A model generated the notes under the pieces. That model was not told the origin of the DNA. It searched no databases and saw only the letters and a program-made list of their open reading frames with translations. Both the position numbers and the translations under genes were made by a program. Shown here in pieces: positions 1-10,523 of a stretch of 64,000 nt of DNA. Every line of letters starts with the position of its first letter. Position 1 is the stretch's first letter. The stretch is from Sycon ciliatum (Eukaryota; Porifera; Calcarea; Leucosolenida; Sycettidae): contig NC_088655.1 of NCBI RefSeq assembly GCF_964019385.1, positions 7,811,833 through 7,875,832 of the forward strand, in the 5' to 3' direction.

Positions 1-251
1 TTCGAAATCGGTCTTGGCAAAGTTGATTTTTGCATGAAATGTAACCCAATTTGTATTTCGTATGGACACTCGAAAACCAACTCGCGTGGTATGGGACTTC
101 TGCTTATCGTAGATCCCTGAAAATTGCTACGCGTGGAGAGCATACCACACTGTCCCCTCCATAAAATATTTGAGTCGAATACAATAAGAGAACATGAAAT
201 TATGGGCGTACGAACTTAGGATACCATGTACGGACTTCGAGCACCTGGGTC
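1..251. other. unassigned sequence at window start
   Basis: I recognise no gene, repeat or RNA in this stretch. Short open frames on both strands have no recognisable motif. The dispersed repeat Rep-A begins at about 252. Confidence 0.5.
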
Positions 252-690
252 TACTAGTAGATCTACGAGTAGGTCTAAAATCATTGCGGGCACATCTTTC
301 CGCTGATACCACGCCAACTCCGAAATGAAGCCGACTGTCGACTGTGTCGCCAGAGGCGGACTAGCTGTTCAAGTGTCATCACATGCAACAGTGATCGATG
401 TCGCCTGTACAGTGCACTATATTATTATGATTATGTAGACGCTAGGCTTGTCTGTTCACACACTTACACGTCATGTGGTACACAGCCGGGCTAGATCGTA
501 GTAGACGCAATGCAGGGCAGAGGAAATGAGATCCTTTTTTTTACCGGCAGTAGCTACAGCCAGTTCAAGGCCAAAGGCAAAGGCGTAAAAAGGCTGTCAT
601 CCACAGCAGCACTCTACACAACACATCATCATCACGCAAGTACTAGTACATTTTACTCATTCATCCTGAGACGCTCGCCACGTTTTTTTT
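252..690 (+). repeat. Rep-A dispersed repeat, copy A (3' half)
   Basis: This stretch is about 90% similar by eye to 19790-20530 and to 9319-9405 plus 9785-10320. Shared landmarks are the segment GGTCTAAAATCATTGCGGGC, the segment CGAAATGAAGCCGAC, and GAGATCC followed by a T run. It has no coding potential that I recognise. Copy A lacks the first ~0.9 kb seen in copies B (4835) and C (18940). It stops where the gypsy LTR starts. Confidence 0.8.
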
Positions 691-703
691 AAATTTCGGC
701 CAA

Positions 704-1307
704 CCGGTTGGCCCCCACGGCTGCGGTTCGACATGAACTACTTACTAATAAACCTTCACATTTCAAGGCCGTGCAGTGGTGGCCACTTGGAGATAGTCCC
801 ACCAACAGAACTACTCTTACGCACGCATGCACACATATACCTAGACATACTCTCACACACACACACTCAGGCATATACAGACACGTACAGTCAGAGCAGC
901 GTTCAGGTTTACCCACATCTTCACAGGAGGGTACATGTAACTTAGTACAAGAGAAGATAATGAAGAGCACAAGGCAAGAGAGATAGAGAGAAAAGGAAGG
1001 TGATGGCAATACTATCCAACTGCGGCCATGGAAGTCCATGGCCACCAGATTGCTGGTCCCGCATGCAATAGCGTATCAAACCGTAGTAAATATGTGTACA
1101 AACTGTTGCATAAAGAGCGGGAGCTAGGTGGGGAAATAACAGTGTATACCAAATAAGGAAGGCACAAGGCCTTGCGTGAAGACATACAATAAAGACGATT
1201 ATGAACCCGTTTATAGGAGATAGATAAATAATTAGACACCTAAGTAAATAAGCCATACTTGTCACGTAGAGGCCTAAAAGGCACGTGTCAATAGTATGGA
1301 TACGACA
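704..1307 (-). repeat. Ty3/gypsy element 1, 3' LTR (outer edge truncated)
   Basis: This is homologous along its length to the LTR at 12238-12960. On the minus strand it starts TGTCGTATCC at 1307, directly after a purine-rich tract (complement of 1308-1318) that can serve as the polypurine tract. The outer end, which should read GGATACGACA, is missing; similarity begins near 704. Orientation agrees with the integrase relic upstream on the minus strand. It includes a CA-rich stretch at about 855-875. Confidence 0.8.
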
Positions 1308-1493
1308 TATCCCCTCGCTTACACGGAAAAGAACACGTCCTCGTGTTATAAGTAACGTTATAAATTAGACTAAGATTATGGCTAACAATTAAACTAAACG
1401 AGTGCAGGTCAAATTGGAGTTCTTATCAAAATCTGTTCAAAGACTAACTGTAATATCGAACACCACTAATCCAGTCAATACCACTGAAGTCAC
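1308..1493 (-). other. gypsy element 1, untranslated 3' internal region
   Basis: This lies between the stop of the integrase frame and the LTR. It is matched by 12961-13150 in gypsy element 2, which confirms that it is element-internal sequence. No open frame is shared. Confidence 0.6.
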
Positions 1494-2387
1494 TTACTCG
1501 TGCCACACAGGACTCCCAAACAGCTGGGGCGGATGGCGGGAATGCGGAGTTCGCCTTTCCATCACGCCAACTGGCGGAGCACTGCCAAATACCCGAACGG
1601 TGTCCTCCTCGTCTCGGGCGGCGGTATCAGTGGCATTAGGCTGGTAGGACGGAGTCAGGGTGGATGCCATGGGCTGCGGTGGGTCCGACTCATCTTGCTC
1701 GTGAACCTCCTGCAGCCGACTCGGTCGATGATGGCAACTTTTCAGCCGGTTGGCGTGCACGATCAGCCGATGTGCCGTGGGCTCAGACAGTTTGATGCGG
1801 TAGGTGACGGCTGAGAGCTTCTCTTCGACTAGGTAGGGTCCGTGCCAAAGTCTAGCAAACTTGGCGGTTGTACCCGTCGGTATAGCTGGCACCAGAAGCC
1901 ACACTGCGCCACCTGCTGCAAACGTCACGGCCTTAGCGTTGCGATCACGGATATGCGCTTGATAACGATGCACGTTGCCCAGGTGTTCCTGGACCTGCGC
2001 ATGAGCGTCCTCCAGGTGTCGGCGGAGAGCACCCACAAATTCCGGCTGTGACGATACTGCGGATGCTTCTCCTGGCGATAATCCAAATGCCAAGTCTTGA
2101 GGTAGGCATAACTCCCGACCAAAGAGTAGATAGCTTGGACTGTAGACGGTACTAGTGTGCGGCGTCGAGCGGTATCCCATCAAGAAGGCTGGCAACTTGA
2201 TGTCCCAATCTCGATGATTCCTGCAGACATAGTGCGCCAGGCCACGCTCAAGCGTCTGGTTGAATCTTTCAAGCAGATCGTCACTCTGTGGATGGTACGC
2301 AGTTGTCCTGGTCTTATCTATGCCAAGCAGAAAGCAAACACTGCGAAACAAAGAGCCATCAAAGTTTTTGCCCTGATCGGTATGCAA
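1494..2387 (-). pseudogene. Ty3/gypsy integrase, core and C-terminal part
   Basis: About 297 codons of gypsy integrase. The start carries the second catalytic Asp context (HTDQGKNF) and the glutamate context (TAYHPQSDDLLERFNQTL, where GLVERF is usual). These are followed by the conserved LPAFLMGYRSTPHTST segment and a C-terminal domain with the GPYLVEEKLSAVTYRIKL motif, typical of the tail that binds DNA or chromatin. The role is strand transfer of element DNA into the host genome. It is broken: the N-terminal part lies in the neighbouring frame at 2392-2775, and about 30 residues between the first and second catalytic Asp are missing. The junction sits on a perfect 10-bp inverted repeat. There is no intact start, and the first codon is not ATG. 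Confidence 0.88.
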
Positions 2388-2391
2388 CCGA

Positions 2392-2775
2392 TCAGGAGCA
2401 ATAGTCCACTACAACCAAAATATGGCGGTTCCCTTCCGCTGTCTCCGGTAAATTGGGGATCAAATCCATTGCTACTCGCTCAAAAGGATACCCCGTCCAG
2501 GAAGACTGTGGTGGAGCGCCAGACCCTCTGCCTACGGGACGTTTCGACTGGCTACAGGAATAACAACTTGCAACCCAATCTAAGACATCTTTCTTCATGC
2601 CCACCCAGTGGAATTGTTGCGTCAGTTTCTTCTGCAGGCATGTAGAACCCGTATGTCTCCCCCCCCCCCCTCCCTGGTCACGATACTCTTGCAAAACCAA
2701 AGAACGTAAATGTCGGGGAACTACGACTTGCATGATAGATGGCTTACCGGGACGGGGTCCTCCCAACGACGGCAC
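2392..2775 (-). pseudogene. Ty3/gypsy integrase N-terminus (H2C2 zinc finger)
   Basis: This frame has the gypsy integrase zinc-binding domain. H-x-G and a downstream histidine are followed by FHWVGMKKDVLDWVASCYSC-type sequence with the CYSC cysteine pair, then the linker FERVAMDLIPNLPETAEGNR and the first catalytic Asp in ILVVVDYCS. It ends in a stop exactly where the rest of the core should follow. The partner fragment is 1494-2387. A poly-C tract at 2660-2669 lies in the finger region. It cannot give a working enzyme as it stands. Confidence 0.85.
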
Positions 2776-3337
2776 AACACCCCCTCATAATGAACCAGCA
2801 TTTCATGATTTTTCCACAAAATACATACCTCGGGACTGCTACCCATCATGTCCTGCGGGCAAGGCGGAGAGTCCATACCTAGCCAGGACACTACTTGGGC
2901 GAGATCTCGGTCCTTCTCCTGTTCCGTTTCCAATCTTGACCACGGCCAGTTGAATCGGCGGATAAGGGGTGTGGGGATGTTGCCAGCGTTAGCGTGTGAT
3001 CGACCTGCCCTGTACAATATGGTGAACTCACATTCAGACAAAAATTCCAGCCAGCGAGCCACAATCGCCGGTGGATGTTGAAAGTTAGCCAAATGTTCCA
3101 GAGAATGGTCGCTGTGCATATAACAAATTCAAATTTTCTACCAAGCAGGTACCAACGGAAATACTGCACAGCCCACACCAAGCCCAACAATGTTTTTTTG
3201 GTGGGGGTTAGACAATGGGAAGTAGCTATGTAGGGGTGTGAGCCCGCCTTTCGGCACCGGAAGAGGACCCACACCTTGATCTGGTGAGCTGCGTCGCGTT
3301 TGCTGTGGAGTGCTGTGCTGTGCAGTGGAGCTTGCAT
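2721..3337 (-). pseudogene. Ty3/gypsy RNase H and connection, frameshifted
   Basis: Two overlapping frames together carry the end of gypsy RNase H. One has the equivalent of ...SHCLTPTKK...AVQYFRWYLLGRKFEFVI (about 3120-3240). The next has SDHSLEHLANF...ARWLEFLSECEFTILYRAGR...NAG, the usual TDH / RWL / H-x-x-AD(A) end of RNase H, with the final acidic site replaced by GN. Family role: removing the RNA strand during reverse transcription. At least one frameshift separates the two. Reverse transcriptase itself is absent. The 3194-3296 part recurs on its own at 10337-10440 and 24190-24295. Confidence 0.75.
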
Positions 3338-3575
3338 ACCATAAGAAATCCTCTTTTTCTATGCAACTAATAGAAACGTCTTCGCAAAAAACATACATAA
3401 AGATGTACTTGATAATCATATTGAAAAGACGTTTCTATCAGTTTTATAGAAATTGATGATTAGGAAACTGAAGTAACAAGCATGATGACCTACGTGAAAG
3501 CAAAGCATAGGGAGGGCACTGGGCTTTCCAGCCAATTGATTTGTAAACCAATTATTATTTATCTGGATTTCCCAG
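3331..3575. repeat. Rep-H: hairpin-containing segment shared by both gypsy copies
   Basis: This is nearly identical to 14103-14352. It contains an inverted repeat: ATAGAAACGTCTT near 3369 and AAGACGTTTCTAT near 3425, with about 45 bp between the arms. Both copies abut differently deleted gypsy internal regions, so the segment is probably the 5' internal part of that gypsy family. A third half-copy is at 17757-17777. Confidence 0.65.
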
Positions 3576-4492
3576 AGGCTGAATCGAGTAGTTAGGGTGT
3601 ATGGTGCTAGATTTTCATTTTTGTCATTTTTTCATACATAACACGGGGTTTGATCCTGAACACACACTGACAGGTCAGGTACATTTTACGGAGTAATTAT
3701 TATTATGCTGTGGTGCTAGCTTATCGGTTTTTTTTCTTCATTTTTCCAATTGTTCGCACACATAACGTGGTATTGGAACATGCACTCTCTCCTTGCATGC
3801 ATTCCTTCCATACACTTCGCATACATACTCATCCTACCAATTTGCTTCACGTTATGATCCTTGCGTTGAAAGCCCTATTTCACTATTTGACCAGCTTCTT
3901 TACTGGTATGGTATTGTCGCACACCATGCATGCTGCATCAGTTATTTATTCACCTTCCCGTGGCCAGAGAATATAGGCCAATATGGAGGGAGGGGCGGCA
4001 GCCAGCCATGGCAGGGAAACAAAAACGAAGCAAAAATAAATAAATATCCCTTTATGTACTGATTTCCAGTACAGAATGAAACAGAATTTATATTTTCTGC
4101 ACAATTTACACCTTCAACAGGCTACAACTTTGACCTCCTTCACTGCATTTCCACAATCTTAGGCTCTTTGGAAAGCTCCGGGCGAGAGCAACGCCAGCAT
4201 ACCAGACTCCATCAACTAGCTGCCACAAATCAGGCGCGGGATTACAGCAAAGTCCACCCCAAGCCAAATATGCGAGTAAATTCCACCATCAATGCCATTC
4301 CACTCTCCTCTATCACAGAAACCTCTTTTCGAGGCGATTCAAACCTCAGCCAACAACGTCATTATCATGTGCTCAGTTGGTCAAAGAGCACACAGATAGG
4401 GATTTCCCCCTAAAATGACAAAGAGATCGGATCAAAGTATTTCAATAACCTACGAGGAGACAATAGTCGTAAAATGGCAATGAATATAACTT
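3576..4492. other. non-coding stretch with one imperfect duplication
   Basis: I see no gene here. The segments at about 3600-3690 and 3706-3790 look like an imperfect tandem duplication: both run GGTGCTAG, then a T-rich tract, then CATAAC. The short open frames (for example 4168-4413) show no motif. Confidence 0.4.
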
Positions 4493-4786
4493 AGGGCTGC
4501 CACTTACTCCGATTTTTGATCGCCTGTCCGACAAAGCGACCGATTTTGTTCCGCAAAGAGGGACAACCGATTATTATATTTTGAGCGCTTTTTAGTCCAG
4601 TTGGCCATTTATTCATAATTGACATGGTTGTAGCACGTGTGCTGCACAGTTACAAATGTGTTCTGGGGCCCCAACAGCAAGCCATTTTCCTAAATATTTT
4701 CACCAAGGGGGCCGTGCCCCCTGCCCCCAAGCGGGGGACACCCCGGCACCCCGTCAGATTTTTTTCCCTCCAAGTGTGGCAGCCCT
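4493..4786. mobile_element. MITE with AGGGCTGCCAC terminal inverted repeats
   Basis: The termini are AGGGCTGCCAC at 4493 and GTGGCAGCCCT ending at 4786. The short repeat TAACT lies just outside each end (4487-4491, 4788-4792), a possible target duplication. The interior is non-coding and has a G/C-rich stem-like segment at about 4705-4755. Superfamily not assigned. Confidence 0.65.
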
Positions 4787-4834
4787 GTAACTGATTGTGC
4801 ACTCATGAGCCATAACCATGTACATGTGAAATTT

Positions 4835-5750
4835 TGTTTTTCTGCTGAATGGTCACCGTTTCCGATTGGAAGAAGTCCTTTCTTTGGAATTTGACGAAAT
4901 TATTCATCGACTAATTTTCTCTGCTTGTAAAGCACACGGATTGAGAGTGAGGGGATATTGCAGCAGCCGAAATACCTTCGCGTTTGAGTTGCCGTTGCTG
5001 CGCTTCACTACGAACAATACAATAGCATGCGGACAAATGTGAGCACACGACACGGAGTACTGTACTACTGTACATCAGCAGAAACCTTTTCCAATGAATC
5101 GTTACCATGGTTATGGGTTAGGGCTGCTGTACTGCTAGAACTCAGCGCAGACATTCAGTGAAATGTTGGGGACTGAATGGGAGAACCTTACCTGACTTCA
5201 AGCCAGGGAGAAGCACCTGCTCCCGATAACGGCCGGGTGGTTCCTGTCCGGCGTCTGCTATTCTGGTAACGTTGACCCGGACGATTGGTAGTCCCACAAA
5301 TCTAAACGCCACCTGACGAACGAAAGCGCTTCACTTCCGCAACCAGATTGCGACGGAGCGTCACTCAAACTTCCAGAAAATAACAATATGAAGGGCCGCA
5401 AGCAGAACACGCATCCGCCCAGAACACCCACAGACGGCAACGAGCAACAAAAAAACGATTCCGCATTCAACTGATGCACGGACGGTGCAGCAGTCCAAGA
5501 TCCTCTCTACACGTTCGCTGCACGATCCAGCGGCCAGAGCTCTGTGGCTTCATTCATCTGTCTGATCTGGCCAAAGTTGTAGATTTACGCGTAGATTATG
5601 TACATGACTGTACAACATGACATCAGATTCTACTGCCTGCTCCACACTACAAAAGTACAGTGCTACTCGTGTACATCCATATGTAGGTCTACATAATCAT
5701 TGCGGGCCGATCTTTCTGCTGATGCTCCCACACCAACCCGCGATATTCAT
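4835..5750 (+). repeat. Rep-A copy B, first part
   Basis: This matches 18935-19830 closely. Landmarks include GAATGGTCACCGTTTCCGAT, the CGCGTTTGA segment, and GAGCACACGACACGGAGTAC. Copy B is interrupted by foldback element FB1 (5751-9314) and resumes at 9319. No protein motif is visible in any frame. Confidence 0.85.
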
Positions 5751-8700
5751 GTTAAAACAAAATGGCGTCACGATTTATTGAAAGTGGTATAGTTGGTGGT
5801 ACGAGTGTTCAAAATCATTTGAACTTCATACTGTTCGTCTTCTTTTTGACATGCTCTCTTTCCATCGTCCTTAGCTTTTGTTTGTTGAGAGCTGTTTTGG
5901 CTTTCTCCTATACCTCTGGGGGATGCCAAGTGATGGTTTTGAGAGGCTGGTGATGGCTGTGAGCGAGAGTTTGCCGATCGGCGTCGTCCTCGCTATAGCG
6001 ATGAAAATACTAGTTCCTGCGCACCTGGCAGATATCACAACACGTCGGAGCGTCCAGGAGCAAAGGAATCTTGGGTTTTCACTGGAATCTAGTTCCTCCA
6101 GCATCGTGTAGCCCACCGTCGGTGAATGGCGGTCCGAAAAGGTCGAACCTGGTCTTCTGCAGCATCTCGCAGTCCTGCGAGGCACACTGAATACGCCTGT
6201 CATGTATTCTACAAATAAAAATCACGAAGTAGTGGACTTTACAGTGATGAGTCTATCCTGTATGCTGCAAAAGACGCAGGAAATGTGACTGGTGTCTGTA
6301 CACTCAGTGACTGGACGCCAACACCCCAGTCTTCTCCTGCAGGATCTGTTTGACATTGACATTATGCAGTAGGTCGGCATTGACCTTGTTTGGCAGCTAT
6401 CGTAATAGTATCTGCCTGGTTGGATGTAGCAGGTTGGTGTTTGCTCGTCGTCCAGTCCGGAATTTTCTTGTAACTCACGGTGGAGTACGCGCAGGCCTTT
6501 TTGTGATCATCCCTGTTCACTTCAATATTATCAAACACAACGTTCCCTTTGTCACTCATCTTATCCTGAGTACTGAATTTGCTGACAATATTGCACCACA
6601 CTGGTCACAACCTACCGCCACTGCTGGCGGTGGCGACTGGTTCGTCAATGGCGGTGACCAGGCTGACCGACTAGCTTCGAGACAGCGGCCTCGTTGTCAA
6701 CCCCGCGGTAGCCTAAAGGTTGATTTTATCGATCCAGCCTCAGTGCCATGTTGACGATGCCCTAGTGACTGTGTGTCATGGAATGCCTTGCGATCAGCGG
6801 TCATTGCCGTCCACCTTGGTGCAGCCCTCAACAACTGGCTCAGCCCATGGGAGTCTCAAGTGGACAACGTTGTTGCCAAAGTAGCTCAGAAGATTGGTGC
6901 ATCGTGGTGTAGGTGAGCACATAACTAGGACTTCCCAGCGCCTATTTGTTCAGGCTGCGATACTATGTGACATGCTGTACTGCACATTCTTTTCAGCACT
7001 GCAAGGCCGGCAGCTGGACCGACTGCAGGGGCCGCGCACATGCAGGCCGCCTGTTGCCAGTGCAGCATTCTGGAACGTTCCTTCCTTCTGAGATCCGTGG
7101 AATAATAACTTTCTTTGCTTCAAAGCAAGTTGCTTACCTTTCTGTTGTGCTCCCAGTGTCCTTACAACAATAACCTACAGCAATGTTTTATTTTCCTTTC
7201 CATTCCTCAACCAATGAATACTACGATGTCGATTCTATTTCTGAATACTTTAGTGTGTGCCCCGCGCACGCACGTGTGTGTGTGTGTGTATACCTCACTC
7301 GCCACTCGAAGTTCTGTTCCCCACCACTGGAACACTGCCTGTTCTTTCAGGACCTGCCATCATCTGCGGATGGGCATTCAATGATTGTATTGTGTGTGTG
7401 TTTCATTCAGAATCAGATCCGCTATCGTTGCTATAAGAGAACATCTGTAGGTTCACATCCAGTGCATTTGTAGATTTGCGTGCTTTTCTTGCCACGGGCG
7501 CATACATGGGACATTGTGTGTGTGTGTGTGTGTGTGTGTGCGTCTGTGTGTATGGGGATATTGTCTGTATCGGCTTTTGGTACTAATGTTCAGGTCTGTG
7601 CTTGCATGTGTGAACATGAAATTGTTCGGTTCTGTGCATGCTATTGCTATGTTGTATATTATTGTATGTATGTGTGCATTTCCACGAACAGTGTAGATGA
7701 GCGTGGAGAGTGCATTCATCCCTCATCAACCACTTCCCCTTGGGCTTACGAGAGTTTTTTCTGCGTACCTCTCATTTTTGTTTGTTTCTCTCTGATACTG
7801 TATTGATGCCGGTACCTGTACCTCGATGTGTTCCTCTATCTGCAGTCACCTTTAACCTTCGGTCAAGTTAACGTTTATTGTGCTCTATTTATCGTGCGAA
7901 TCAAAATAAACAATAATAACACAAGTCGTGCTAGAGTGACGACATGTGCGTGTAGTAGGGTTGATGCAATGGGACGTTATAATTAGGTGGAACAGAACAC
8001 ACATTGGGCAGATTGATTGGGCATCATTGATTGTGCTCAGTCTAAACAGTGAACATAATAATTATCTCCAGTGACAGACTGTAGCGCCTAGCCTCCAATA
8101 GGTAGCTGGCACTAGTCGCTACTGCTTGTTTGACAGGTGCCGCCAGAATCCCTGTTGTGTCATGCTATAGATGCACATGCCCTATTCTGGGGCATACTGA
8201 GGTACTTTGATTTTGTTGACTGCATGCAGACAGCATCCAATAGTAGTACTCGTAGACCTTGGCTCTTTGTAGGTCAACCACCATCGCATGGATCGATCGG
8301 TGACTATGCACTTGGAGGTTGGAATAGCCCGCGCTGAACAGATCTTGCCATGGCCCAGGGAGTGACTCGCTTACTCGACTATCTCGGTTTAAGTTAACCA
8401 GCATGAGTGGTGCAATTTGTCCATACCATGTTGCGAGCTCACAGTTGTTTGGGCAGGTTTTGAGCTGCACCACGAAACAAAGCGAAATAACGGCGTGACT
8501 GTAGAGCATGGAAGCGGCGAGACGGCACTTCCAGGACGAGACAGGCAGTAGAGATGTGTTCACAGCACGAGCAACCTCTCAAACCCTGCGGGTACTCCAC
8601 AGTTACAAGAAAATGTCGGACTGGACGACGCGCCAATGCAAAGCTGCTACATCCAACCAGGCAGATAGCTGCCAAACCAGGCCAATGTCGACCCACTGCA

Positions 8701-9314
8701 TACCGGTATGTCAATGTCAAACAGACCCTGCAGGAGAAGACTGGGATGTTATTGGCGTCCAGTGTACGGACACCAGTCACATTTCCTGCGTCTTTTGCAG
8801 CATACAGGATAGACTCATCACTGTAAAGTCCACTACTTCGTGATTTTTATTTGTAGAATACATGACAGGCGTATTCAGTGTGCCTCGCAGGGCTGCGAGA
8901 TGCTGCAGAAGACCAGGTTCGACCTTTCTGGACCGCCATTCACCGACGGTGGGCTACACGATGCTGGAGGAACTAGATTCCAGTGAAAACCCAAGATTCC
9001 TTTGCTCCTGGACGCTCCGACGTGTTGTGATATCTGCCAGGTGCGCAGGAACTAGTATTTTCATCGCTATAGCGAGGACGACGCCGATCGGCAAACTCTA
9101 GCTCACAGCCATCACCAGCCTCTCAAAACCATCACTTGGCATCCCCCAGAGGTATAGGAGAAAGCCAAAACAGCTCTCAACAAACAAAAGCTAAGGACGA
9201 TGGAAAGAGAGCATGTCAAAAAGAAGACGAACAGTATGAAGTTCAAATGATTTTGAACACTCGTACCACCAACTATACCACTTTCAATAAATCGTGACGC
9301 CATTTTGTTTTAAC
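5751..9314. mobile_element. FB1: foldback element with ~760-bp inverted arms
   Basis: The left arm (5751-~6510) and right arm (~8560-9314) are inverted copies, nearly identical over the outer ~450 bp. Both ends read GTTAAAACAAAATGGCGTCA inward. The element sits inside a Rep-A copy, whose sequence resumes at about 9325, so it is an insertion. The same open frames appear on opposite strands in the two arms (for example 5762-5953 plus and 9112-9303 minus), but they show no known domain. I recognise no transposase in the centre. It could be a MULE-type or foldback non-autonomous transposon. Target duplication is unclear. Confidence 0.8.
6511..8559. other. FB1 central region, no recognised gene
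   Basis: About 2 kb lies between the FB1 arms. It has GT microsatellites at 7277-7292 and 7517-7541 and a possible 3' end at 7905-7920 (AAATAAACAATAATAAC). Its open frames have no recognised motif. It is either captured host DNA or a decayed transposon interior. Confidence 0.45.
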
Positions 9315-9318
9315 ACGC

Positions 9319-9405
9319 ATACGGTCCACTCCGAAATGAAGCCGACAGTCTGTGTTGCAAGAGCAGAGGCGGACTAGCTGTTCAAGTGTCATCATATGCA
9401 ACAGT
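9319..9405 (+). repeat. Rep-A copy B, second part
   Basis: Continuation of Rep-A after FB1. It runs from the CGAAATGAAGCCGAC landmark to ATATGCAACAGT, where the MITE at 9406 interrupts it. Confidence 0.8.
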
Positions 9406-9784
9406 CTGTCCCCGTGGAAAATTGCGGAAAAAAATCGCAAAAAACGCGGGGAAAAACGCGGCATAATATGGCATAATTTGCGGTGAATTTGCGGTAAATA
9501 TGCGGTAAATATGCGGTAAATAATATTGATGTGCGGCAATTTTCAGTGAGTATGATTGTAGTGAAATCAATCAGTTACAAGTCTCTGGTGTAAACACTCG
9601 TCATATTTGAGTAAAAAGCCGCCACGATGAGACGTTGCTGACCGAACAGTGCACTGTGTGTACGTGTAGTGCAACAAAAAAGTTCAAAAAACGCGGGAAA
9701 ATCGCGGAAAACGCCGTCTTTTAAAAATCGCAAAAAACGCGGAAAAAAACGCGGCCGCGGAATTGCAATTTTCCCCGGGGACAG
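9406..9784. mobile_element. 379-bp MITE with CTGTCCCCG termini
   Basis: The ends are CTGTCCCCG (9406) and CGGGGACAG (9784). The inverted similarity continues inward (GGAAAATTGC / GCAATTTTCC). The flanking duplication is AACAGT at 9400-9405 and 9785-9790. The interior repeats CGCAAAAAACGCGG-like motifs near both ends and GCGGTAAATAT near 9481-9520, as expected for subterminal transposase-binding repeats. The empty site is seen in Rep-A copy A near 390. Confidence 0.85.
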
Positions 9785-10322
9785 AACAGTGCTAGTGAGC
9801 GATGTAGCCTGTACTAAAGATTATGTAGACCATACAATAGGCCTGTTTGTTCACCCACGTACACGTCACGTGGTACACAGCCGGGCTAGATCGTTATGCA
9901 AGGCAGGGCAGAGGAAATGAGATCCTTTTTTTACAGGCAGTAGCTACCAGTGAGTAGTAAAATACGTACATGTATTTTACTACTCCCTGGTAGTGGTAGC
10001 TACAGCCAAGGCAAAGGCAAAGGCATGAAAAGGCTGGCATCCACAGCAGCACTCTACAGAACACATCATCATCATGCATGTACTGTCGTGGACATGGAAA
10101 TCCGGTCGCACGTCTAGCGGCCCCAGGGCGCTGGCCATGCAGCCATTGCATGCATTATTACGCGCTGCTGCTGGTCGCATCGTATCAACAAGTGCGCTGC
10201 ATGCAACGACGACGTTCTGTACGCGCTGAGGGCGCCGGCCCTGGTCAATCGACTGGATTTCCATGTCCGCGACAGTACATTGTAGTCATTCATCCTGAGC
10301 CGCTCGCCATTTTGGTCAGTCG
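9785..10322 (+). repeat. Rep-A copy B, third part
   Basis: Continuation of Rep-A after the MITE. It matches 20268-20800, including CGTGGACATGGA, the CCCCAGGGCGCTGGCCATGC segment and the GTCCGCGACAGTACATTGTA segment. It carries a palindromic micro-insertion at 9948-9989 that copies A and C lack. Confidence 0.85.
9948..9989. mobile_element. 42-bp palindromic micro-insertion
   Basis: The sequence starts CAGTGAGTAGTAAAATAC, has a 6-nt centre, and ends GTATTTTACTACTCCCTG. It is absent from the other two Rep-A copies. GTAGCTAC stands before it at 9940 and again at 9996. Its ends resemble those of the 27-bp insertion at 20979. Confidence 0.65.
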
Positions 10323-10336
10323 GCTACATAATTGTC

Positions 10337-10500
10337 TTGGGGGTTAGACAATGGGAAGTAGCCATGTAGGGGCGTGAGCCCGCCTTTCGGCACCTGAAGA
10401 GGACCCACACCTTGATCTGGTGAGCTGCGTCGCGTTTTGATCATGCTGACTTGGCTACTCCTTTTCACAGTTCGGCCTCCACTAGGGCCGCGGTCACACA
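10337..10500 (-). repeat. Rep-B copy 1: solo gypsy RNase H relic
   Basis: This is near-identical to 24190-24355 and, over its first ~100 bp, to the RNase H part of gypsy element 1 (3194-3296). In minus-strand frames it encodes pieces of the RNase H opening (DAA..., DQGVG..., HPxxAxxxxxLTP-like), split by frameshifts. No other gypsy parts adjoin it. It is followed by CTCCACTAGGGCCGCGGTCA, shared with the other solo copy. Confidence 0.65.
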
Positions 10501-10523
10501 TGAATAGTTTGCATAGCTTTTAA

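Noticed and set aside
8222..8250. GAAGTAGTGG shared between FB1 arms (6226, 8838) and the hammerhead unit as evidence of relationship
   Set aside because: Only about 12 bases in common; the sequences differ on both sides.
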